Source of the DNA: Ruaniaceae bacterium
GTDB taxonomy: Bacteria > Actinomycetota > Actinomycetes > Actinomycetales > Actinomycetaceae
DNA: 6,693 nt
Assembly (NCBI GenBank): GCA_030450655.1
Contig: JAKDIE010000081.1
Location: 1-6,693, forward strand
Direction of reading: 5' to 3'
Shown here one piece after another: positions 1-5,912 of the stretch. Both the position numbers and the translations under genes were made by a program. Position 1 is the first letter of the stretch. Each line of letters starts with the position of its first letter. A model generated the notes under the pieces. The model made no database searches. It saw only the letters and a program-made list of their open reading frames with translations, and had not been told where the DNA came from.

Positions 1-316
1 CCGTGCGCCACTCGGCCAGCTCTCCCACGTCCACCACGTCGTAGTGGCAGTACAACAGGACCGTGGGGGCGTCGTCGTCCACATGACGATGACCGACGAC
101 GATCGGGGGCGTGTTGGGAAGTTCGAGGCGCGAAAGCTCCACAACCCCTGCGCTGCGCAGGAGATCCTCCACCACCACGGCGCACCGCTCGAGGTCCTCC
201 GCGGGGTGCCCCGGTGCGGAGATCGATGGGACCGCCACGAGCGTGGCCAGGTCCTCATGAAGCTGGGGGAGCTGACTGCGCAGCCGTGCGACGATTTCGT
301 TTTCAGAGATGGACAT
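1..316 (-). CDS. M20-family metallopeptidase / dipeptidase, N-terminal part (cut by the left window edge)
   Basis: The minus-strand frame from 316 is open to the window edge and gives 105 residues beginning MSISENEIVARL. It reads like the start of an M20/M25/M40 zinc peptidase of the dipeptidase type. A helical leader is followed by LVAVPSIS (residues 26-33), the usual 'V.IPSVS' segment of the family, then a strand PTVLLYCHYDV (residues 84-94). H91 in the H-Y-D motif matches the first zinc ligand and D93 the adjacent clamping Asp. An Asp-Val followed by an acidic stretch and a Trp (W103) is also typical. The rest of the catalytic domain and the dimerisation domain lie outside the window. The Met at 316 is preferred because GGAGG (322-326) sits five bases upstream; an in-frame ATG at 328 would overlap that site. 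Such enzymes usually hydrolyse dipeptides in the cytosol, and no signal peptide is seen. The exact substrate cannot be told. Confidence 0.85.
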   Translation of the reverse strand, partial: MSISENEIVARLRSQLPQLHEDLATLVAVPSISAPGHPAEDLERCAVVVEDLLRSAGVVELSRLELPNTPPIVVGHRHVDDDAPTVLLYCHYDVVDVGELAEWRT

Positions 317-321
317 GCGAG

Positions 322-326
322 CCTCC
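322..326 (-). promoter_or_regulatory. Ribosome binding site of the M20 peptidase gene
   Basis: GGAGG on the minus strand, five bases before the ATG at 316. It decides between two in-frame ATGs four codons apart (328 and 316): the 328 ATG overlaps this site and has no comparable purine run in front of it. Confidence 0.65.
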
Positions 327-376
327 ATGCGAACAGGTCCGGTTCGGACAAGTGTCGAATCCGGATGGGTGAGACC

Positions 377-406
377 AGACTACCGAAACGGCGAGCCCAC
401 CGTGAC
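377..406 (-). promoter_or_regulatory. Weak promoter candidate upstream of the M20 peptidase gene
   Basis: The minus strand carries TAGTCT (382-377), which fits the loose TANNNT -10 pattern of actinobacterial housekeeping promoters. About 18 bases upstream is GTCACG (406-401), which matches only three of six positions of TTGACA. The leader to the ATG at 316 would be roughly 50 bases. The main support is position: this 138-bp gap is the only sizeable non-coding stretch before the peptidase gene. The match could easily be chance. Confidence 0.25.
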
Positions 407-454
407 CGCTCTGTGCGTCGCGTCGCCAAGTGTCTCGAAGTACGGCGCGTGTGA

Positions 455-2917
455 TCAACGGAAGATGTCCAGGATTCGATCCCACAACGATGTATCGGAG
501 TCGTCGTCGGGCTGCGCGGGCACGGCCGCGGGCTCGCTCTGGGCGTCAGCGAGGTACACGAACTGCACGAGTTCGATGCCTGTGTTTCGTGGATCGGTGA
601 AGGAGACCAAGTCGAACTCGCTGGGCATGAACTCGGAGAGCGCCTCGTCCATCTGATCAGTCATCTGCTGGTCCATGTCACTGGTCTCGTCGCGCAGCGT
701 GTTCGCGCCGCCACGGAGCGCGTCGCCACCGGCGGCGAGCGCCCCCAATCCCCGCGAGAACTCCTGGGCGCCATCCGCATAGACGCCCATCCCGGCGACG
801 AACTGCCGCACACCCGAACCCAGTTGAGCATCGCCGCTCAGCAGTTGGCCATGGCCGGAGACGAGCGCGTCCCCGCCCTCCGCCAACTGGCCCGCGCCCT
901 CTACGATCAGGCCGCCCTGCGAGGAGAACTCCTCGACTCCGTCCCGCAATGCGCCGATCCCATCGCTCAGCTCGCTCGCGCCAGCGGCAAGCTCGGATGA
1001 TCCCTGCGCCAACTCGGCGCCCGAAGTGGCGAGCGTTCCGAGGCCGTCACTGAGTTCTTGGGCGCCGCTGAGCAACCCGGGATCTCCGCTGACACCGATG
1101 GACGCCTGCTCGACGCCGTCAACATAGGCCACGAGGCCCTCATGGAACTCCCGGTAGCTGGAACTGAGCAGACCGAGGCCCGCTGCGAGTTCCCTGAGGT
1201 CCTCGATCGTGATCCCCTGAACCGACTCGTTGAGGCGATGGATCAGATCGCGGACGGTGTCGAACTCGTCGCCGAGCTGCTCCAACGCGGTGAGCAGTCC
1301 GTCGATCAGCGGGTCGAGGCCATTCAAGGATTCCCGAACTGCCCGCAGCTGTGAGCTTTCCTCATCGAGGAGGCGTCCCTGTTCTGCCATGTACGCGAGC
1401 AGTGCCTGGGCCTCCTGATTGCCGGTGACGTCGATGCCGAGGTGGGCGGTGACGGCGTCGGAATCCTGAAGGAGTGCGGAGAGCCGTTCGATCTCGGCCA
1501 CCGAATCGTCGAACTCCGAGAGGGCGTCACGAAGAATGCCCATGAAGGACTCGAAATCGGTCTCGTCGATAGTCCCGGCGATCTCGTCCAAGCTGTTCGC
1601 GAGGGTTTGCAGCAGGTCGAGGAGCAGGTCCAGCTCTTCCTCTGTTAGTGGGAAGCTGAGGGACGCATCCAGCATCTCCAGCGCCTCGAGGATCTGCGCA
1701 GAGCTGTCCACGAGGTTCGGATCCGCATACTTGCCGTCCTCGGTGAGCTGCTGCAGGCCGCCCGAGAGCTCGGCGACCCCGGCGGAGAGCGCCTGGCTGC
1801 CCTGCGAGGCCTGCGTCAGGCCGCCGCTGAATTGGTCCATGCCGGTGCTGTAGGTGCTCAGTCCGCCCGCCAACTGCGAACTGCCGTCCGCCAGCGTGCC
1901 GATTCCCTCCGTCAACGCGCCCAGGCCCGCCGTGAGTTCCGATATCCCGGAGGAGAACTCTTGCACGCCCTGGTTGTACTCGCGCAGGCCGGAATCGAAC
2001 TCGGCTCGGCCGGCTGCGAGGCGGTCAAAGCCCTGCGAGATGACACGGGCGTTGGTGGCGAGTTGCGATGCGCCGGAGCCGAGTTGGCCCGAGGCTCCAT
2101 CGAGCTGCCCCACGCCGGAGGTGAACTGGCCAACGCCATCGGCCAGCAATGCGATGGCCTCCTGCAATGCGACCAGTTCGCCGAGGTATTCCGCCGGATC
2201 GGGGAGGTCCATTGCCATCTGGAAGGGGAGCCCCGCGATCTGGATCTGCCCGAGGTGGGCGTTGGTGACGGCGGTGGTGATCACAAACTCGGATGCGCTC
2301 CCTGGCATTGAGGTCAGATTGACCACCCACGTGGTGCCGCTGGCAGCGATGGTGGCGCCCTCGCTCACGATGGAGCCGAAGTACTCGGAGGGGAGGTTCA
2401 CGGAGGTCTGCAGCATGTAGTTGTCGAAGAAAACGGGATCGACGGCGTCGTTCGCGCGCACCCGCACGTGGATGGCCAGATCTCCGCTCGCGCCGCGCAG
2501 CTCGTCCGTGCTCACCGGGGCGCCGTCGAGGATGTAGTCGATGTCAATCAGCCACGGCATCGCCAGAGACGCCGATTCGCCTTGGTAGTGAAAATCGCCG
2601 GGCGCGGTGGTCACCTCCACACGATCGCCATCGTGACTGATCGCGTCCGAGTTCGTGAGGTTGACGACGTCCAGATACTCCCCGAAGTCCAGGATCTGGC
2701 CCGAGGTTTCACGGAAGCTGTTGACGACGAACACGCGGTTCACCTCGCCGTCGGCCTCCAGATGCGCGTAGACGATTTCCTCTTTGGGCTGGCCCACAGG
2801 AGTGGCTTGGAGCTCCGCAGTGGTGGCCTCCTCTGTGCCCGGGGATGTGGGGGCGGCGAGCGCCGGGGCGGCAACCAGAACGATGAGGCTCGCACATACG
2901 GCGAGAGCTCGTTTCAT
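455..2917 (-). CDS. Exported glycine-heptad-repeat protein (YhgE/Pip-like), partner of the MMPL transporter
   Basis: An 820-residue protein with a Sec signal peptide (hydrophobic core about residues 8-20; ALA/A site near 21-22). Residues about 45-240 look beta-rich and begin with EEIVYAHLEADGEVNRVFVV. Residues 248-380 form an array of x-[L/F/Y]-x-x-G heptads; residues 384-600 are leucine- and acid-rich and probably coiled coil; residues 605-731 form a second heptad array. A C-terminal patch, SFTDPRNTGIELVQFVYLA (762-780), precedes a Pro/Asp linker and an amphipathic tail, SLWDRILDIFR. The heptads match the X-X-X-Leu-X-X-Gly pattern known from YhgE/Pip (phage infection) proteins, but the C-terminal membrane domain of those proteins is absent. 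There is no lipobox, sortase motif or second membrane helix, so it is secreted or held by an uncleaved signal. Its ATG overlaps the transporter stop (ATGA) with AGGAG six bases upstream, implying translational coupling. A structural or adaptor role for the pump is inference. Confidence 0.8.
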   Translation of the reverse strand: MKRALAVCASLIVLVAAPALAAPTSPGTEEATTAELQATPVGQPKEEIVYAHLEADGEVNRVFVVNSFRETSGQILDFGEYLDVVNLTNSDAISHDGDRVEVTTAPGDFHYQGESASLAMPWLIDIDYILDGAPVSTDELRGASGDLAIHVRVRANDAVDPVFFDNYMLQTSVNLPSEYFGSIVSEGATIAASGTTWVVNLTSMPGSASEFVITTAVTNAHLGQIQIAGLPFQMAMDLPDPAEYLGELVALQEAIALLADGVGQFTSGVGQLDGASGQLGSGASQLATNARVISQGFDRLAAGRAEFDSGLREYNQGVQEFSSGISELTAGLGALTEGIGTLADGSSQLAGGLSTYSTGMDQFSGGLTQASQGSQALSAGVAELSGGLQQLTEDGKYADPNLVDSSAQILEALEMLDASLSFPLTEEELDLLLDLLQTLANSLDEIAGTIDETDFESFMGILRDALSEFDDSVAEIERLSALLQDSDAVTAHLGIDVTGNQEAQALLAYMAEQGRLLDEESSQLRAVRESLNGLDPLIDGLLTALEQLGDEFDTVRDLIHRLNESVQGITIEDLRELAAGLGLLSSSYREFHEGLVAYVDGVEQASIGVSGDPGLLSGAQELSDGLGTLATSGAELAQGSSELAAGASELSDGIGALRDGVEEFSSQGGLIVEGAGQLAEGGDALVSGHGQLLSGDAQLGSGVRQFVAGMGVYADGAQEFSRGLGALAAGGDALRGGANTLRDETSDMDQQMTDQMDEALSEFMPSEFDLVSFTDPRNTGIELVQFVYLADAQSEPAAVPAQPDDDSDTSLWDRILDIFR
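725..1105 (-). repeat. Second glycine-heptad array of the exported protein (residues about 605-731)
   Basis: Glycine falls every seven residues from 608 to 727: 18 positions, 16 of them Gly. The two exceptions are S622 and Q657, each followed directly by Gly at the next residue. Typical units are QELSDGL, SELAAGA and GALRDGV, with Leu, Phe or Tyr three residues before the Gly. The repeat exists at protein level only; the DNA copies have diverged and are not a nucleotide tandem repeat. Confidence 0.85.
1778..2176 (-). repeat. First glycine-heptad array of the exported protein (residues about 248-380)
   Basis: Glycine falls every seven residues from 251 to 377: 19 positions, 17 of them Gly (exceptions A265 and N279), with no slip in register. 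Units include GQFTSGV, QEFSSGI and GALTEGI. The fixed Leu/Phe spacing fits a long amphipathic helix or coiled coil whose small residues let helices pack closely. The copies have diverged in codons, so the expansion is not recent. Confidence 0.88.
2855..2917 (-). other. Signal peptide of the heptad-repeat protein
   Basis: Residues 1-21 have K2 and R3 as the charged start, a hydrophobic core (about ALAVCASLIVLVAA) and a small-residue cleavage box A19-L20-A21. This is a classical Sec signal. Cys8 lies inside the core and is not in a lipobox. Confidence 0.8.
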
Positions 2918-4971
2918 CTCTTACTCCTCATGAAGGCGGATTTCCAGGTCGTTTTCTCGATGGCACGATCGAAGACGATCAGCATCCCGGGCAGGAACAG
3001 GTTGACCATCGCGAACGAGATGAGCGCTCCCCGGCCCAGCACCTGGCCGAGTTGGGAAACGACGGTGAGCGAGGACACCGCGTAGAGCACGAATCCCGCA
3101 GATGCGAGGATCAGCACGGGGGTCAACAGGGTACCGAAGGTCTGCTTGATGGTGAGAGCAATCGATTCGTGTTTGCTGTGCAGTGCACGATTCTCGACGT
3201 AGTGCTGCGTGAACAGGATTGCGTAATCGACGGTGGCACCCAACTGCACCGTGGTCACCACGAGGAAGCCGATGTAGACGATGTAGTTGCCCGAGAGGTA
3301 CGGCATGCTGAGATTGATCCAGATCGATCCTTCGATCGTCAGCACCAGCAGGAATGGGATCAGGAGCGAGCGGAAGCTGATGAGGAGCACCAGCCACACC
3401 GCGGCGATGGCGATCGCGTTGACCACCACGCTATCGGCGGTGATGCTCGCTCTCATATCCTCCAGCACCACCGATTCGCCGGTCAGGTGGAAAGCGTCCG
3501 GATAGTACTCTTGGGCGATCGCCCGCACCTCGTGGACCACGGCGAACGCCTCATCGCCCTCTTTGGGGGTATCGACGGTCAGGACGATGCGGGAGTAGTT
3601 CTCGCTGAGCAGGGACGATAGCTGGTCTTGCGGGAGTACCTCGGCCGGCATCAACCTGCCCACCTGGGTCTGGAACGAGGTGATGCCCGTGACGGCGTCC
3701 ACCTCGGACAGTGCCCGCTCGAGTTCGTATTCAGTTCCCCATTGCCCTCGGGGCACCAGCAGCGCCATCGGCAACGCCCGCCCGAACTCCTCCTGAGTGA
3801 ACTCCCGATCGGCGGCCTCTCGGGAACCCTGCGGGTAGTCACCCATGCCGTATCGGAAATCGTTCATGCCCTGTGCCACATAGGCAAAGGGGAGCACCAG
3901 CCCGATCGCTAACAGTGGGACGGCCACTCGGGAGATGCCGCGTCCGAGAACCGCGAAGCTCGGCAGGAATGATCGGTGGGTGGTGGCGGCGAGGGCGCGA
4001 TCCAGCACTTGGATGAGCGCCGGCATGAAGAAGATCACGCAGAGGAGGCTGAACACGATGCCTTTGGCGAGCACGATCCCGAGGTCCGGCCCCAACTGGA
4101 AGCTCATGAAGAGCAGCGCCAAGAAGCCGAAGAACGTGGTTGCCGAGGACGCCAGGATCGCGGTCGAGCTATCAACCACGGCCGATTTCAGTGACTGGAG
4201 GCGGCCCTCACCCGCCTCAAGGTGCCGCTTGCGCGAATGCAACAGGAAGATCCCGTAATCCATCGAGACGGCGAACTGCAGCACTCCAGCCACGGATGCC
4301 GTGATGAACGAGATCTCTCCCACGACGATGTTGCTTCCCATGTTGAGGGCAACGGCCACCCCAATGGTGAGTATCAAGACGAGAGGCTCCAGCCAGGACA
4401 GCGTGGAAAGGACCAGCAGCAGGAGAGCGATTGGCACCAAGAACACCACGATCGTGGTCACTTCGGAAGTGGTGGATTGCTGCGCCAGCGCCAGATCCAC
4501 CAGTTCGCCTTCCACCGCGCCTGCCTCGGTGGCGATCTCCTGCAGCTGTGCCAGGGTTGCGACCGTATCGTCCAGGCTCACACTGACCTGGTAGAGGGCG
4601 CCCGTCTCGGTCCAGAATCCCGAGACGATGCTCGCGTCCTGAAGCTCCAGGGGTTGCGTGAGATCGATGAACTCGTCGAGCCACATCACCGAGTGCACGT
4701 CCGGTACCTGGCTGATCCGTTCCTTGATCTCCAGGGCCTCGGAGAGGCTTTGGGTGGGGACGAAGACCCGTACGTTCGGTATCGAATCGTCGAACTCCTC
4801 GGCCATCACGCGAATGGCTGCGCTCGATGGCGCGTCCTTCGGTATGAACTCGGCGAGGTTGTAGTTGATGGGAACCAGCAGCGTCAACAACCCGCCGAGG
4901 ACGGTGAGGATGGCGAACACGGCCAGTATGAGCCGATGATGCGTGATCGTCAGGTGGGCGACCCTACGCAT
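2914..4971 (-). CDS. MMPL/RND-family transporter
   Basis: A 685-residue membrane protein with the twelve-helix MMPL/RND layout. TM1 is at about 13-35, followed by an outside loop (36-170). TM2-6 lie at about 172-320 and TM7 at about 347-366, then a second outside loop (367-514) and TM8-12 at about 515-667. Both conserved Asp-Tyr pairs are present: D238-Y239 in SMDYGIF (TM4) and D582-Y583 in ATVDYAI (TM10). They correspond to the proton-relay pairs described in MmpL3, so the pump looks intact and proton-driven. MMPL proteins export lipids, surface glycolipids or toxic compounds; the cargo here is unknown. The length is near the compact YdfJ-like type, and the outside loops lack the heptad arrays found in some larger relatives. 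The ATG at 4971 is fixed by an in-frame TGA three codons upstream, with GGATGAGG just before it. The stop overlaps the next gene's start. Confidence 0.93.
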   Translation of the reverse strand: MRRVAHLTITHHRLILAVFAILTVLGGLLTLLVPINYNLAEFIPKDAPSSAAIRVMAEEFDDSIPNVRVFVPTQSLSEALEIKERISQVPDVHSVMWLDEFIDLTQPLELQDASIVSGFWTETGALYQVSVSLDDTVATLAQLQEIATEAGAVEGELVDLALAQQSTTSEVTTIVVFLVPIALLLLVLSTLSWLEPLVLILTIGVAVALNMGSNIVVGEISFITASVAGVLQFAVSMDYGIFLLHSRKRHLEAGEGRLQSLKSAVVDSSTAILASSATTFFGFLALLFMSFQLGPDLGIVLAKGIVFSLLCVIFFMPALIQVLDRALAATTHRSFLPSFAVLGRGISRVAVPLLAIGLVLPFAYVAQGMNDFRYGMGDYPQGSREAADREFTQEEFGRALPMALLVPRGQWGTEYELERALSEVDAVTGITSFQTQVGRLMPAEVLPQDQLSSLLSENYSRIVLTVDTPKEGDEAFAVVHEVRAIAQEYYPDAFHLTGESVVLEDMRASITADSVVVNAIAIAAVWLVLLISFRSLLIPFLLVLTIEGSIWINLSMPYLSGNYIVYIGFLVVTTVQLGATVDYAILFTQHYVENRALHSKHESIALTIKQTFGTLLTPVLILASAGFVLYAVSSLTVVSQLGQVLGRGALISFAMVNLFLPGMLIVFDRAIEKTTWKSAFMRSKR
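2924..2928 (-). promoter_or_regulatory. Ribosome binding site of the heptad-protein gene, inside the MMPL gene
   Basis: AGGAG on the minus strand, six bases before the ATG at 2917 and within the last codons of the transporter gene. It supports this ATG as the real start and allows re-initiation by ribosomes finishing the transporter. Confidence 0.75.
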
Positions 4972-4997
4972 TGTGCCTCATCCAATCCCCCATCGTG

Positions 4998-5031
4998 CTC
5001 CGCGCAGGCGCAGCACTGCGCCCGCGCGGAG
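4998..5031 (-). terminator. Strong GC-rich hairpin between the ABC permease and MMPL genes
   Basis: The 34 bases form an almost perfect stem: eight pairs (CTCCGCGC with GCGCGGAG), one G-U wobble, six pairs (GGCGCA with TGCGCC), and a four-base GTGC loop, all read on the minus strand. The odd pair is G-U in minus-strand RNA but A-C in plus-strand RNA, so the fold favours transcripts of this operon. It begins five bases after the permease stop codon. No U-run follows, so it is either a tail-less actinobacterial terminator or a stem that protects or attenuates a read-through transcript. The structure is clear; which role it has is open. Confidence 0.65.
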
Positions 5032-5035
5032 AGTG

Positions 5036-5911
5036 CTAACCCTTCACCGAACCCGCCATCAGGCCGCCCACGAAATAGCGCCCGAGGAGGATGTAGACGA
5101 GCAGTGTTGGGAGCGATGCCAGCACTGCTCCCGCCATCTGTGCCGGGTAGTTCGTGAGCATCGAGGCACCGAGGTTTTGCAGCGCGAGAGTCACCGGCCC
5201 GTTCTGGGTTGAGGACAAGAACAGTGCGAACAGGAAGTCGTTCCACGCTGAGGTGAACTGCCAGATGATCACCACCACGAAGCTCGGAATCGAGATTGGT
5301 AGCACCACGGAGGCGTACGTGCGCAGCAGCCCGGCCCCGTCAATCCGCGACGCCTCGATGAGTTCCATCGGCACCGATTCGTAGTAGTTGCGGAAGATCA
5401 GGGTGGTGATCGGGATTCCGAAGACCACGTGCGCGAGGATCAGCGTGGGAATGCCCGGGGGTAGACCCACCGCCTGGACGGTCCGCAGCAGCGGAATCAT
5501 GACGGCCTGGTAGGGGATGAACATGCCAAAGAGGATCAGCGTGAAGACCATGTTCGCGCCGGGGAAGCGCCACCTCGAGAGAACGAAGCCGTTCATCGAG
5601 CCGAGCATCGCCGAGATCAGCGCCGAGGGCACCACCATTGCGATCGTGCGCATGATCGGCGCCCGCAACGCCTCCCACGCGAGGGACCAGTTCTCGAACG
5701 TCCACTCCTGAGGCAGGGACCAGGTGCGCGACGGGTCCGCGTCCGTGATGCCCTTAAAGCTGGTGATGATGATGACGTAGACGGGGATGAGGACCAGGAC
5801 GAGGCTCGCGAGGAGGAACGCGTACTTGAGGGTGCGGCCGAGGCTGAACCGGTTGGAGCGCCGGGACGGCGCGGGCGGTGCGGCCGGCTTCGACGGTGTT
5901 GTGGTTGTCAT
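5036..5911 (-). CDS. Carbohydrate ABC transporter permease, MalG/UgpE type (CUT1 family)
   Basis: A complete 291-residue inner-membrane subunit of a sugar importer, the usual length for the family. A Pro/Ala-rich cytoplasmic leader (1-28) precedes TM1 (about 30-50) and TSFKGITD, the typical segment after TM1. Further helices lie at about 88-110, 120-142, 153-173, 207-228 and 262-280. The EAA loop that docks on the ATPase is at 183-209, with core ELIEASRIDGAG and ending in LP. The C-terminus GGLMAGSVKG is typical of MalG-type permeases. The start at 5911 lies one base after the stop of the preceding permease, with GAGGAAG (5916-5922) upstream, so the two are co-translated and probably form a heterodimer. 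The binding protein and ATPase are not in the window, and the ATPase may be shared and encoded elsewhere. The sugar cannot be named. Confidence 0.95.
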   Translation of the reverse strand: MTTTTPSKPAAPPAPSRRSNRFSLGRTLKYAFLLASLVLVLIPVYVIIITSFKGITDADPSRTWSLPQEWTFENWSLAWEALRAPIMRTIAMVVPSALISAMLGSMNGFVLSRWRFPGANMVFTLILFGMFIPYQAVMIPLLRTVQAVGLPPGIPTLILAHVVFGIPITTLIFRNYYESVPMELIEASRIDGAGLLRTYASVVLPISIPSFVVVIIWQFTSAWNDFLFALFLSSTQNGPVTLALQNLGASMLTNYPAQMAGAVLASLPTLLVYILLGRYFVGGLMAGSVKG

Positions 5912-5912
5912 G

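Noticed and set aside
317..454. Terminator after the heptad-protein gene
   Set aside because: Only short or bulged stems (three to five pairs) can be drawn just after the stop at 455, with no U-run. Nothing comparable to the hairpin at 4998-5031 is present.
44..656. Plus-strand frames (44-454 and 309-656) and a minus-strand 60-codon frame (303-485) at the left end
   Set aside because: The M20 peptidase and the end of the heptad gene explain the coding signal on the minus strand. These products have no recognisable features.
725..2176. CRISPR-like or nucleotide tandem repeat array
   Set aside because: The periodicity is 21 bases in one reading frame with diverged codons and conserved Gly/Leu positions. 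It reflects protein heptads, not DNA repeats with spacers.
1832..2420. Overlapping plus-strand frames of 159 and 188 codons opposite the first heptad array
   Set aside because: Low-complexity Ala/Arg/Ser/Pro products mirror the repeated Gly-Leu-Ser codons of the minus-strand gene. No ribosome binding site or domain stands out.
2855..2917. Lipoprotein signal (LAVC, Cys8) in the heptad protein
   Set aside because: The residue before Cys is Val rather than Gly/Ala/Ser, and the Cys lies before most of the hydrophobic core. A standard Sec signal with an ALA box fits better.
2468..3085. Plus-strand 205-codon frame across the MMPL/heptad gene junction
   Set aside because: It is antisense to two well-supported genes, and its composition is that of a shadow frame.
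4222..5157. Plus-strand open frame of 311 codons running antisense to the MMPL gene and across the intergenic hairpin
   Set aside because: Its product is rich in His, Gln, Arg and Asp with no recognisable domain, as expected for the shadow of a hydrophobic gene in GC-rich DNA. The minus strand has a clear MMPL protein there.
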